A stretch of 64,000 nt of DNA from Nemertoderma westbladi (GCA_032718475.1 JAUCBJ010009150.1:1-64000), one strand, 5' to 3'; counted from the stretch's first letter, positions 1-11,476 are shown. Notes: generated by a model from the letters alone, not told the origin. Made by a program: numbers and translations.

Positions 1-1051
1 TTACGCAGGGTCTGTAAGGGTCCGTAAGTCGTTCTCAACATTATTGTGGGAATCTGGCAAGCCCAAGTTCGCACGGCGTGGGTTCGTGGATGCCATAGCA
101 CGCGTCCCGACCTGGAGAAAACAATTAAGTGAAAATACAAATGAACAGTGACAAGTTATTTAAAAATCTCATATAATTAAATATCAATTAAACATCAATA
201 AACACAAACACATATTTAATAATAAACAAACACACCAACACTTATATAATGTAGGAATGAATAATTACCCGTTGTAACAATAATTGCAAGCCAGACGTCC
301 CAACACTTTAATAAATAATTCATTGCGAACGACTTGCTGGTAATGTTGTGAATAAACAGTAAATCTAAACTCTAAATAATCAATTGTAATTAAACTTTAA
401 ACCAAAGCGATTTTAAATAAGAAACTTTGTTAAACGTAACTTATAATATATTCAGCTACTGAGGAGGCAGCGCTTATTATATATTGGTGTTGGTGTCTGT
501 AATACAAAGCGAACAAATGTCTGGCCATTGACCTTGTGTCTTTGTGTGAAGCCGCGCTATCCAATAATAAGACGGTATAACAATTATTGGTTGTTCAAGC
601 AAAGGCAATGTATACGTTAATGTATAATAATATGTTGCTTGGCGTGGGTGGCTGAGGCCTTGGCCTTGGTTGGTTAGTTTCCAGGGTGATATGTTCTAGA
701 ATATTAAATTATTTACCTTGAGTGAACCAAACCAACCACCCACACAATGCTGAAGCACAGCGCATTGTATCCCAGCCGTCCAGCCCAGCCCGGCTGGCGC
801 CTCCTACAATACAATGCAAGCAGCTCAGCTCAATATTGCTTGAAAATTCTCTTGTAAATATTTTCCAACTCAATAAATAATTACACTTGAAATGCACTAT
901 AGAGGGGTGGGGAGGTGTTAGCGATGTCGCCCGGTGATTCTGAGCGTTTTTGGTGATCATTTGCTTAAAATATATTTTTTATGCTCTATCTCGTGGTGTC
1001 GGTTAGAACGCGCGAAAATGAAAATCGATGGTCAATTTTGAAAAAAATCGG
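1..1051. repeat. M1 module of unit A, truncated at the window edge
   Basis: The window opens inside M1, eleven bases from the start of the peroxiredoxin exon, so only the exon edge (1-11) remains, followed by the AT-rich intron-like part and the GC-richer block around 740-815. The first two bases (TT) differ from all other copies. The tail is of the GGTGATTCTGAGCG type with the GATGGTCAATTTTG ending. The AGCGCATTG allele is present at the indel-prone hairpin near 757-765. Confidence 0.85.
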
Positions 1052-1391
1052 AAGTTATTTCGGTAAATTGCGGCTAATTTTGGGAAGGGCTTTTGTGTTG
1101 GCAATTTATTATTTAATACAGTTGAATATTTGGCTGAATTGAAGTTCATTAACCCGGGTAATTAAATTGAAATAACAAGTTATTTTGCAAAATTATGGCT
1201 AATTTTGGGAAGGGCTTTTGTGTTGGCAATTTATTATTTAATACAGTTGAATATTTGGCTGAATTGAAGTTCATTAACCCGGGTAATTAAATTGAAATAA
1301 CAAGTTATTTTGCAAAATTATGGCTAATTTTGGGAAGGGCTTTTGGAATGGCATTGAAATTGAAATGAAAGGTGTTCTTAGGAGAATTTGA
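1052..1391. repeat. M2 125-bp tandem repeat, unit A
   Basis: AAGTTATTT recurs at 1052, 1177 and 1302, exactly 125 bp apart. Each monomer contains GGGAAGGGCTTTTG, ATACAGTTGAATATTTGG and TTAACCCGGG. The last copy breaks off after GGGCTTTTGG into a short spacer (GAAATGAAAGGTGTTC) that leads into M3 in every unit that has M3. Confidence 0.9.
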
Positions 1392-1552
1392 ATTAATAAC
1401 TAGTGCCCTACATAACAGCGCAGTGCACTTAATAACGAGTGCCCTACATAACGGCGCAGTGCACTTTATAACGGCGCAGTGCACTTCATAAAGGTGTAGT
1501 GCACTTCATAAAGGTGTTAGTAGTGCACTTCATAACGATGCAGTGCACTTAA
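1392..1552. repeat. M3 36-bp minisatellite, unit A
   Basis: Two full 36-bp monomers (AGTGCCCTACATAAC then GGCGCAGTGCAC) are followed by shortened monomers that keep only the CAGTGCACTT or GTAGTGCACTT half. The final degenerate copies (AAGGTGTTAGTAGTGCAC, then AACGATGCAGTGCAC) are shared by all M3 blocks and form a fixed right border. Confidence 0.88.
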
Positions 1553-2464
1553 TGTTATATGCTATATTTCATGTTATATGCTATAGTACATGCTCTGCGA
1601 TATGCTATATGGTATGGTATATGCTATGCTATATGCGATATGCTATAAGCTATATGTTATATGTTATGCTATAGTACATGCTATGCTATATGCTATGCTA
1701 TATGCTATGCTATATGCTATGCTATTTGCTAGGCTATATGCTATGCTATATGTTATAGGCTATGCTATATGCTATATGTCATATGTTATATGTTATGCTA
1801 TATGCAATGTCATGCTATATGTTATGGTATATGCCACGTTATGATATATGCTATGCTATGCTATATGTCATATGCTATATGTTAAATGTTATGCTATATG
1901 CCATGTTATGTTATATGCTATAGTACATGCTAAGCTATATGCTCTATGCTATGCTATATGCAATATATCATATGCTATGCTATGTTATGCTATATGCCAT
2001 ATGCTATGATACATCCTATGCTATATGCAATATATCATATGATATGCTATGTTATGCTATATGCTATGGTACATCCTATGCTATATGCTATGCTATGCTA
2101 TATGCTATGCTATATGCTATGCTATATGATATGATATATGCTATGCTATATGTTATATACTATATGTTATATGTTATGCTATATGCCACGTTATGCATGC
2201 TATGCTATGCTATGCTATGTTATGCTATGCTATCATATGTTATGTTGTTCTATGCTATGCTATGCTATGCTATGCTATGTTATGCTATGCTATGCTATGC
2301 TATGCTATGCTCATGCTATGCTAAATGCTATGATATGCTATGATATGCTTGCTATGCTATGCTATGCTATGCTATGCTATGCTATGTCAATATGCATATG
2401 CTATGCTATGCATATTGCTATGCTATGCTATGCTCATGCTATGCTATGTCTATGCTATGCTAAG
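1553..2464. repeat. M4 CTATG / 12-mer array, unit A
   Basis: Begins GTTATATGCTATATTTCATG like every M4. The left half mixes CTATGCTATATG 12-mers with variants (GTACATGC, CCACGTTATG). The right half is mostly pure CTATG pentamer. It ends irregularly (CTCATGCTATG, CAATATGCATATG) and passes into M5 by a junction seen only here, CTAAGTTGACAGCTTTGACA. Confidence 0.92.
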
Positions 2465-4542
2465 TTGACAGCTTTGACATGTCATTTTGCAAAATGTCAT
2501 CTTTCAATTGACATTTTGACATGTCATTTTGCCAAATGTCATTTTCAAGTTGACATTTTGACATGTCATTTTGCCAAAATGTCACTTTCGAATTGACATT
2601 TTGACATGTCATTTTGCCAAAATGTCAATGTGTCAATATGTCACTTTCAAATTGACAGTTTGACATGTCATTTTGTCAAAATGTCACTTTCGAATTGACA
2701 TTTTGACATGTCATTTTGCCAAAATGTCACTTTCGAATTGACATTTTGACATGTCATTTTGCCAAAATGTCAATGAGTCAATATGTCACTTTCAAATTGA
2801 CAGTTTGACATGTTATTTTGTCAAAATGTCAATGTGTCAATATGTCACTTTCAAATTGACAGTTTGACATGTCATTTTGTAAAATGTCACTTTCAAATTG
2901 ACATTTTGACATGTCATTTTGCCAAAATGTCATTTTCAAGTTGACATTTTGACATGTCATTTGCCAAAATGTCAATGTGTCAATATGTCACATTCAAATT
3001 GACAGTTTGACATGTCATTTTGTAAAATGTCACTTTCAAATTGACATTTTGACATGTCATTTTGCCAAAATGTCATTTTCAAGTTGACATTTTGACATGT
3101 CATTTGCCAAAATGTCAATATGTCAATATGCCACTTTCAAATTGACAGTTTGACATGTCATTTTGTCAAAATGTCACTTTCAAATTGACAGTTTGACATG
3201 TCATTTTGTCAAAATGTCACTTTCAAATTGACATTTTGACATGTCATTTTGCCAAATGTCATTTTCAAGTTGACATTTTGACATGTAATTTTGCCAAAAT
3301 GTCACTTTCGAATTGACATTTTGACATGTCATTTTGCCAAAATGTCAATGTGTCAATATGTCACTTTCAAATTGACAGTTTGACATGTCATTTTGTCAAA
3401 ATGTCACTTTCAAATTGACATTTTGACATGTCATTTTGCCAAAATGTCACTTTCAAATTGACATTTTGACATGTCATTTTGTCAAAATGTCACTTTCAAA
3501 TTGACATTTTGACATGTCATTTTGCCAAATGTCATTTCAAGTTGACATGTATTTTGCCAAAATGTCACTTTCGAATTGACATTTTGACATGTCATTTTGC
3601 CAAAATGTCAATGAGTCAATATGTCACTTTCAAATTGACAGTTTGACATGTTATTTTGTCAAAATGTCAATGTGTCAATATGTCACTTTCAAATTGACAG
3701 TTTGACATGTCATTTTGTAAAATGTCACTTTCAAATTGACATTTTGACATGTCATTTTGCCAAAATGTCATTTTCAAGTTGACATTTTGACATGTCATTT
3801 GCCAAAATGTCAATGTGTCAATATGTCACATTCAAATTGACAGTTTGACATGTCATTTTGTAAAATGTCACTTTCAAATTGACATTTTGACATGTCATTT
3901 TGCCAAAATGTCATTTTCAAGTTGACATTTTGACATGTCATTTGCCAAAATGTCAATATGTCAATATGCCACTTTCAAATTGACAGTTTGACATGTCATT
4001 TTGTCAAAATGTCACTTTCAAATTGACAGTTTGACATGTCATTTTGTCAAAATGTCACTTTCAAATTGACATTTTGACATGTCATTTTGCCAAATGTCAT
4101 TTTCAAGTTGACATTTTGACATGTAATTTTGCCAAAATGTCACTTTCGAATTGACATTTTGACATGTCATTTTGCCAAAATGTCAATGTGTCAATATGTC
4201 ACTTTCAAATTGACAGTTTGACATGTCATTTTGTCAAAATGTCACTTTCAAATTGACATTTTGACATGTCATTTTGCCAAAATGTAACTTTCAAATTGAC
4301 AGTTTGACATGTCATTTTGTCAAAATGTCACTTTCAAATTGACATTTTGACATGTCATTTTGCCAAATGTCATTTTCAAGTTGACATTTTGACATGTAAT
4401 TTTGCCAAAATGTCACTTTCGAATTGACATTTTCACATGTCATTTTGCCAAAATGTCAATGTGTCAATATGTCACTTTCAAATTGACAGTTTGACATGTC
4501 ATTTTGTCAAAATGTCATTTTCAAATTGACATTTTGACATGT
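2465..4542. repeat. M5 43-bp palindrome-rich satellite, unit A
   Basis: About 48 monomers of a 43-bp repeat. Each holds the perfect palindrome TGACATGTCA and the arms CAAAATGTCA and TGACATTTTG. Shorter spacer variants (CAATGTGTCAATATG, CAATGAGTCAATATG) mark a higher-order register: the CAATGAGTCAATATG marker occurs near 2770 and again 840 bp later, with matching sequence after each. Confidence 0.92.
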
Positions 4543-7293
4543 CATATTTTATGAGATTTAAGGTATTTTTTCTTGAAAAAGCGAACATCACTTTTCTGAG
4601 TCCGTTTCTGTGACATTTAAAGAAAAGTTAACTTGTGATACTTCTTTTAGTGTTAAATTAACAGCAGATTCCAAATACAGTAACCGTTTTTACATATGAT
4701 TTGTAGTTCTCGCGATATTTGGGTTCAAACGCAACGTTTTTTGATATTTTACGAAATTTAAGGTATTTTTTCTTGAAAAAGCATACATAACTATTCCCAG
4801 TCCGTTTCTGTAACATTTAGAGAAAAGTTAACTTGTGATACTTCTTTTAGTGTTAAATTAACCGCAGATTCCAAATACAGTAACCGTTTTTACATATGAT
4901 TTGTAGTTCTCGCGATATTTGGGTTCAAACACAACGTTTTTTGATATTTTACGAAATTTAAGGTATTTTTTCTTGAAAAAGCATACATAACTATTCCCAG
5001 TCCGTTTCTGTAACATTTAGAGAAAAGTTAACTTGTGATACTTCTTTTAGTGTTAAATTAACAGCAGATTCCAAATACAGTAACCGTTTTTACATATGAT
5101 TTGTAGTTCTCGCGATATTTGGGTTCAAACACAACGTTTTTTGATATTTTACGAAATTTAAGGTATTTTTTCTTGAAAAAGCATACATAACTATTCCCAG
5201 TCCGTTTCTGTAACATTTAGAGAAAAGTTAACTTGTGATACTTCTTTTAGTGTTAAATTAACAGCAGATTCCAAATACAGTAACCGTTTTTACATATGAT
5301 TTGTAGTTCTCGCGATATTTGGGTTCAAACACAACGTTTTTTGATATTTTACGAAATTTAAGGTATTTTTTCTTGAAAAATCATACATAACTATTCCCAG
5401 TCCGTTTCTGTAACATTTAGAGAAAAGTTCACTTGTGATACTTCTTTTAGTGTTAAATTAACAGCAGATTCCAAATACAGTAACCGTTTTTACATATGAT
5501 TTGTAGTTCTCGCGATATTTGGGTTCAAACGCAACGTTTTTTGATATTTTACGAAATTTAAGGTATTTTTTCTTGAAAAATCATACATAACTATTCCCAG
5601 TCCGTTTCTGTAACATTTAGAGAAAAGTTCACTTGTGATACTTCTTTTAGTGTTAAATTAACAGCAGATTCCAAATACAGTAACCGTTTTTACATATGAT
5701 TTGTAGTTCTCGCGATATTTGGGTTCAAACACAACGTTTTTTGATATTTTACGAAATTTAAGGTATTTTTTATTGAAAAAGCAGACATAACTATTCCCAG
5801 TCCGTTTCTGTAACATTTAGAGAAAAGGTAACTTGTGATACTTCTTTTAGTGTTAAATTAACAGCAGATTCCAAATTCAGTAACCGTTTTTACATATGAT
5901 TTGTAGTTCTCGCGATATTTGGGTTCAAACACAACGTTTTTTGATATTTTACGAAATTTAAGGTATTTTTTATTGAAAAAGCAGACATAACTATTCCCAG
6001 TCCGTTTCTGTAACATTTAGAGAAAAGGTAACTTGTGATACTTCTTTTAGTGTTAAATTAACAGCAGATTCCAAATACAGTAACCGTTTTTACATATGAT
6101 TTGTAGTTCTCGCGATATTTGGGTTCAAACGCAACGTTTTTTGATATTTTACGAAATTTAAGGTATTTTTTATTGAAAAAGCAGACATAACTATTCCCAG
6201 TCCGTTTCTGTAACATTTAGAGAAAAGTTCACTTGTGATACTTCTTTTAGTGTTAAATTAACAGCAGATTCCAAATACAGTAACCGTTTTTACATATGAT
6301 TTGTAGTTCTCGCGATATTTGGGTTCAAACACAACGTTTTTTGATATTTTACGAAATTTAAGGTATTTTTTATTGAAAAAGCAGACATAACTATTCCCAG
6401 TCCGTTTCTGTAACATTTAGAGAAAAGTTCACTTGTGATACTTCTTTTAGTGTTAAATTAACAGCAGATTCCAAATACAGTAACCGTTTTTACATATGAT
6501 TTGTAGTTCTCGCGATATTTGGGTTCAAACACAACGTTTTTTGATATTTTACGAAATTTAAGGTATTTTTTCTTGAAAAAGCAGACATAACTATTCCCAG
6601 TCCGTTTCTGTAACATTTAGAGAAAAGTTCACTTGTGATACTTCTTTTAGTGTTAAATTAACAGCAGATTCCAAATACAGTAACCGTTTTTACATATGAT
6701 TTGTAGTTCTCGCGATATTTGGGTTCAAACACAACGTTTTTTGATATTTTACGAAATTTAAGGTATTTTTTCTTGAAAAAGCAGACATAACTATTCCCAG
6801 TCCGTTTCTGTAACATTTAGAGAAAAGTTAACTTGTGATACTTCTTTTAGTGTTAAATTAACCGCAGATTCCAAATACAGTAACCGTTTTTACATATGAT
6901 TTGTAGTTCTCGCGATATTTGGGTTCAAACACAACGTTTTTTGATATTTTACGAAATTTAAGGTATTTTTTCTTGAAAAAGCAGACATAACTATTCCCAG
7001 TCCGTTTCTGTAACATTTAGAGAAAAGTTCACTTGTGATACTTCTTTTAGTGTTAAATTAACAGCAGATTCCAAATACAGTAACCGTTTTTACATATGAT
7101 TTGTAGTTCTCGCGATATTTGGGTTCAAACACAACGTTTTTTGATATTTTACGAAATTTAAGGTATTTTTTCTTGAAAAAGCAGACATAACTATTCCCAG
7201 TCCGTTTCTGTAACATTTAGAGAAAAGTTAACTTGTGATACTTCTTTTAGTGTTAAATTAACAGCAGATTCCAAATACAGTAACCGTTTTTAC
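4543..7293. repeat. M6 200-bp satellite, 13.75 copies, unit A
   Basis: TTGATATTTTACG recurs every 200 bp exactly from 4741 to 7141. The first monomer is diverged (AGCGAACATCACTTTTCTGAG, CTGTGACATTTAAAG) compared with the internal ones (AGCAGACATAACTATTCCCAG). Internal monomers carry sub-variants (TTCTTG or TTATTG; GTTAAC or GTTCAC) in runs of neighbours. The array ends three quarters through a monomer, at CGTTTTTACT. Confidence 0.95.
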
Positions 7294-7377
7294 TTAAATT
7301 GTAGATTTTGCAACAAAAATTAAAAAAAAATACGATTTGAGGGAATCACAACAAAACTTTTTAAGTTTAAAACAACC

Positions 7378-7421
7378 GGTTATGTTAAACATAACGGTAA
7401 CGTATAACGGCATAACGGTAC
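7378..7421 (+). other. ATAACGG cluster with palindrome (representative, unit B)
   Basis: Three ATAACGG motifs within about 35 bp, next to GTTATGTTAAACATAAC, whose 8-bp arms GTTATGTT / AACATAAC are perfect around one base. YAACGG is the core of Myb-type binding sites (family knowledge); binding is not shown. Copies C and J have altered versions. Confidence 0.35.
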
Positions 7422-7603
7422 CAAAAATAACTTCATTTTAATAACAAAATAAACGGATAAACAGATGAGTAACCAGAACCCGGTAGCACAAACATACAGA
7501 TCAGTAACAGCAGTATCAACACCAGATTAGCACAAGACTTAATAAGTAAAATGAAAGCCGACTTCCACCACTGGGTACGAACCTATTGCTTAACGAAATG
7601 TCC

Positions 7604-7612
7604 CTATTTATA
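7604..7612 (-). promoter_or_regulatory. TATA-like element in M1 (representative, unit B)
   Basis: TATAAATAG on the minus strand, downstream of the peroxiredoxin stop, present at the same place in every full M1 (for example 12337-12345 in C). No convincing initiator lies about 30 bases further on and no gene follows, so this may be chance in AT-rich DNA. Confidence 0.2.
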
Positions 7613-7840
7613 ATCGAATATGGTGCGAGCCACAAAGTCTGTGAGCCATAGCATATAGTTGAATGTAGAGCATGCATGGGCCATTGTCAGTCCGTTGAAT
7701 TGAGATTTAGATGGAAAATCATATCATTAGCCAAAATGGAGCCTTCGCAAAACGTTTATCTAATGAACAATGTCTATTATTTGGCCTAGCTAGTACAACT
7801 GTATGCCACCGTTCACGGACCCCGCCAACCCACCGAGTCC

Positions 7841-7993
7841 CTACAGATCTCCCTTGGGTTCCTCTTGGCCCTCGAAGTATCGTATCTTATCCTTGGGATT
7901 GGGGATTATGGTAGCGCTGCCCGGCTTCCAGTCGATCGGACAGACGTCCCCGTGCTGGTCCGTGTACTGGAAGGCCTGCACGAGACGCAGGGT
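7841..7993 (-). pseudogene. 2-Cys peroxiredoxin terminal exon fragment, copy B
   Basis: Minus-strand frame of 50 residues starting [19 protein letters not shown] and ending in TAG. The stretch matches the C-terminal part of typical 2-Cys peroxiredoxins, thiol peroxidases that reduce hydroperoxides. The resolving cysteine is residue 18 of the exon (VCP motif), then WKPG, then the C-terminal YF pair (residues 39-40) typical of hyperoxidation-sensitive members. The IIPNP...YF pattern is most like Prx4/ER-type proteins (inferred from memory). The exon is preceded by TTACAG, a plausible splice acceptor, exactly where family homology starts. The peroxidatic-cysteine region and the rest of the thioredoxin fold are absent from the whole window, so this is a captured exon and not a working gene. 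Homologous sequence continues past the TAG to 7790, where copies H to J read through. All nine full copies encode the same 50 residues. Confidence 0.78.
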
Positions 7994-9033
7994 CTGTAAG
8001 GGTCCGTAAGTCGTTCTCAACATTATTGTGGGAATCTGGGAAGCCCAAGTTCGCACGGCGTGGGTTCGTGGATGCCATAGCACGCGTCCCGACCTGGAGA
8101 AAACAATTAAGTGAAAATACAAATGAACAGTGACAAGTTATTTAAAAATCTCATATAATTAAATATCAATTAAACATCAATAAACACAAACACATATTTA
8201 ATAATAAACAAACACACCAACACTTATATAATGTAGGAATGAATAATTACCCGTTGTAACAATAATTGCAAGCCAGACGTCCCAACACTTTAATAAATAA
8301 TTCATTGCGAACGACTTGCTGGTAATGTTGTGAATAAACAGTAAATCTAAACTCTAAATAATCAATTGTAATTAAACTTTAAACCAAAGCGATTTTAAAT
8401 AAGAAACTTTGTTAAACGTAACTTATAATATATTCAGCTACTGAGGAGGCAGCGCTTATTATATATTGGTGTTGGTGTCTGTAATACAAAGCGAACAAAT
8501 GTCTGGCCATTGACCTTGTGTCTTTGTGTGAAGCCGCGCTATCCAATAATAAGACGGTATAACAATTATTGGTTGTTCAAGCAAAGGCAATGTATACGTT
8601 AATGTATAATAATATGTTGCTTGGCGTGGGTGGCTGAGGCCTTGGCCTTGGTTGGTTAGTTTCCAGGGTGATATGTTCTAGAATATTAAATTATTTACCT
8701 TGAGTGAACCAAACCAACCACCCACACAATGCTGAAGCACAGCGCATTGTATCCCAGCCGTCCAGCCCAGCCCGGCTGGCGCCTCCTACAACACAATGCA
8801 AGCAGCTCAGCTCAATATTGCTTGAAAATTCTCTTGTAAATATTTTCCAACTCAATAAATAATTACACTTGAAATGCACTATAGAGGGGTGGGGAGGTGT
8901 TAGCGATGTCGCCCGGTGATTCTGAGCGTTTTTGGTGATCATTTGCTTAAAATATATTTTTTATGCTCTATCTCGTGGTGTCGGTTAGAACGCGCGAAAA
9001 TGAAAATCGATGCTCATTTTTGAAAAAAATCGG

Positions 9034-9248
9034 AAGTTATTTCGGTAAATTATGGCTAATTTTGGGAAGGGCTTTTGTGTTGGCAATTTATTATTTAATA
9101 CAGTTGAATATTTGGCTGAATTGAAGTTCATTAACCCGGGTAATTAAATTGAAATAACAAGTTATTTTGCAAAATTATGGCTAATTTTGGGAAGGGCTTT
9201 TGGAATGGCATTGAAATTGAAATGAAAGGTGTTCTTAGGAGAATTTGA
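9034..9248. repeat. M2 125-bp repeat, about 1.5 copies, unit B
   Basis: One complete monomer (9034) and a partial second (about 9159), one monomer fewer than unit A. It ends with the same spacer before M3. Confidence 0.88.
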
Positions 9249-9410
9249 ATTAATAACTAGTGCCCTACATAACAGCGCAGTGCACTTAATAACGAGTGCC
9301 CTACATAACGGCGCAGTGCACTTTATAACGGCGCAGTGCACTTCATAAAGGTGTAGTGCACTTCATAAAGGTGTTAGTAGTGCACTTCATAACGATGCAG
9401 TGCACTTAAT
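9249..9410. repeat. M3 36-bp minisatellite, unit B
   Basis: Same structure as unit A: two full monomers, one with CATAACAGCGC and one with CATAACGGCGC, then the degenerate GTGCAC right border. Confidence 0.88.
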
Positions 9411-10146
9411 GTTATATGCTATATTTCATGTTATATGCTATAGTACATGCTCTGCGATATGCTATATGGTATGGTATATGCTATGCTATATGCGATATGC
9501 TATAAGCTATATGTTATATGTTATGCTATAGTACATGCTATGCTATATGCTATGCTATATGCTATGCTATTTGCTAGGCTATATGCTATGCTATATGTTA
9601 TAGGCTATGCTATATGCTATATGTCATATGTTATATGTTATGCTATATGCAATGTCATGCTATATGTTATGGTATATGCCACGTTATGATATATGCTATG
9701 CTATGCTATATGTCATATGCTATATGTTAAATGTTATGCTATATGCCATGTTATGTTATATGCTATAGTACATGCTAAGCTATATGCTCTATGCTCATGC
9801 TATATGCAATATATCATATGCTATGCTATGTTATGCTATATGCCATATGCTATGATACATCCTATGCTATATGCAATATATCATATGATATGCTATGTTA
9901 TGCTATATGCTATGGTACATCCTATGCTATATGCTATGCTATGCTATATGCTATGCTATATGCTATGCTATATGATATGATATATGCTATGCTATATGTT
10001 ATATACTATATGTTATATGTTATGCTATATGCCACGTTATGCATGCTATGCTATGCTATGCTATGCTTATGCTATGCTATCATATGTTATGTTGTTCTAT
10101 GCTATGCTATGCTATGCTATGTTATGCTATGCTATGCTATGCTATC
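9411..10146. repeat. M4 CTATG / 12-mer array, unit B
   Basis: Close to the unit A array but with one 12-mer fewer in the left part and a much shorter pentamer tail. It passes into M5 at CTATCATGTCATTTTGCC, a junction not found in any other unit. Confidence 0.92.
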
Positions 10147-11476
10147 ATGTCATTTTGCCAAAATGTCATTTTCAAGTTGACATTTTGACATGTCATTTGC
10201 CAAAATGTCAATATGTCAATATGCCACTTTCAAATTGACAGTTTGACATGTCATTTTGTCAAAATGTCACTTACAAATTGACAGTTTGACATGTCATTTT
10301 GTCAAAATGTCACTTTCAAATTGACATTTTGACATGTCATTTTGCCAAATGTCATTTTCAAGTTGACATTTTGACATGTCATTTTGCCAAAATGTCTATG
10401 TGTCAATATGTCACTTTCAAATTGACATTTTGACATGTCAATTTGCCAAAATGTCACTTTCGAATTGACATTTTGACATGTTATTTCGCCAAAATGTCAC
10501 ATTCGAATTGACATTTTGACATGTCATTTTGCCAAAATGTCAATGAGTCAATATGTCACTTTCAAATTGACAGTTTGACATGTTATTTTGTCAAAATGTC
10601 AATGTGTCAATATGTCACTTTCAAATTGACAGTTTGACATGTCATTTTGTAAAATGTCACTTTCAAATTGACATTTTGACATGTCATTTTGCCAAAATGT
10701 CATTTTCAAGTTGACATTTTGACATGTCATTTGCCAAAATGTCAATGTGTCAATATGTCACATTCAAATTGACAGTTTGACATGTCATTTTGTAAAATGT
10801 CACTTTCAAATTGACATTTTGACATGTCATTTTGCCAAAATGTCATTTTCAAGTTGACATTTTGACATGTCATTTGCCAAAATGTCAATATGTCAATATG
10901 CCACTTTCAAATTGACAGTTTGACATGTCATTTTGTCAAAATGTCACTTTCAAATTGACAGTTTGACATGTCATTTTGTCAAAATGTCACTTTCAAATTG
11001 ACATTTTGACATGTCATTTTGCCAAATGTCATTTTCAAGTTGACATTTTGACATGTAATTTTGCCAAAATGTCACTTTCGAATTGACATTTTGACATGTC
11101 ATTTTGCCAAAATGTCAATGTGTCAATATGTCACTTTCAAATTGACAGTTTGACATGTCATTTTGTCAAAATGTCACTTTCAAATTGACATTTTGACATG
11201 TCATTTTGCCAAAATGTCACTTTCAAATTGACATTTTGACATGTCATTTTGTCAAAATGTCACTTTCAAATTGACATTTTGACATGTCATTTTGCCAAAT
11301 GTCATTTTCAAGTTGACATTTTGACATGTAATTTTGCCAAAATGTCACTTTCGAATTGACATTTTCACATGTCATTTTGCCAAAATGTCAATGTGTCAAT
11401 ATGTCACTTTCAAATTGACAGTTTGACATGTCATTTTGTCAAAATGTCATTTTCAAATTGACATTTTGACATGTCA
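10147..11476. repeat. M5 43-bp satellite, unit B
   Basis: About 1.33 kb. It carries one CAATGAGTCAATATG marker (about 10542), preceded by a CACATTCGAATTG monomer; this pair recurs at the start of the unit H array, linking the two. Confidence 0.92.

Larger units (their letters stand above)
7294..9033. repeat. M1 module, unit B (reference copy)
   Basis: Full-length M1 of about 1.74 kb. In plus-strand order: a poly-A-rich start; a cluster of ATAACGG motifs with an imperfect palindrome GTTATGTTAAACATAAC (about 7378-7421); a minus-strand TATA-like TATAAATAG (7604-7612); the peroxiredoxin terminal exon; about 700 bp of AT-rich intron-like sequence; a GC-richer block (8700-8795) bordered on the minus strand by a donor-like AAG/GTAAAT at 8698/8699; and a tail ending in AAAAAAATCGG. 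The private change TTAGATGGAAAA at 7711 creates an ATG not seen in other copies. No TIRs, LTRs or target-site duplications are visible at its edges. Confidence 0.85.

Noticed and set aside
2138-2596. 152-codon frame crossing M4 into M5 in unit A
   Set aside because: Low-complexity extension of the pentamer frame into M5, with no conservation in other units.
2465-4542. CRISPR-like array in M5
   Set aside because: No unique spacers: repeats are contiguous and all intervening sequence is itself repeated; the DNA is eukaryotic.
7803-8009. 68-codon plus-strand frame opposite the peroxiredoxin exon
   Set aside because: Antisense shadow of the exon; the minus-strand frame has clear family homology and this one has none.
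7887-8078. 63-codon minus-strand frame overlapping the exon
   Set aside because: Same strand but a different frame; the recognisable peroxiredoxin residues are in the other frame.
8691-8942. 83-codon minus-strand frame with ATG in M1 (A, B, J)
   Set aside because: Frame broken by indels in most units; residues match no family known to me; kept only as a weak splice-donor note.
7294-9033. M1 as a transposable element
   Set aside because: No terminal inverted repeats, LTRs, target-site duplications, transposase or reverse transcriptase are visible.
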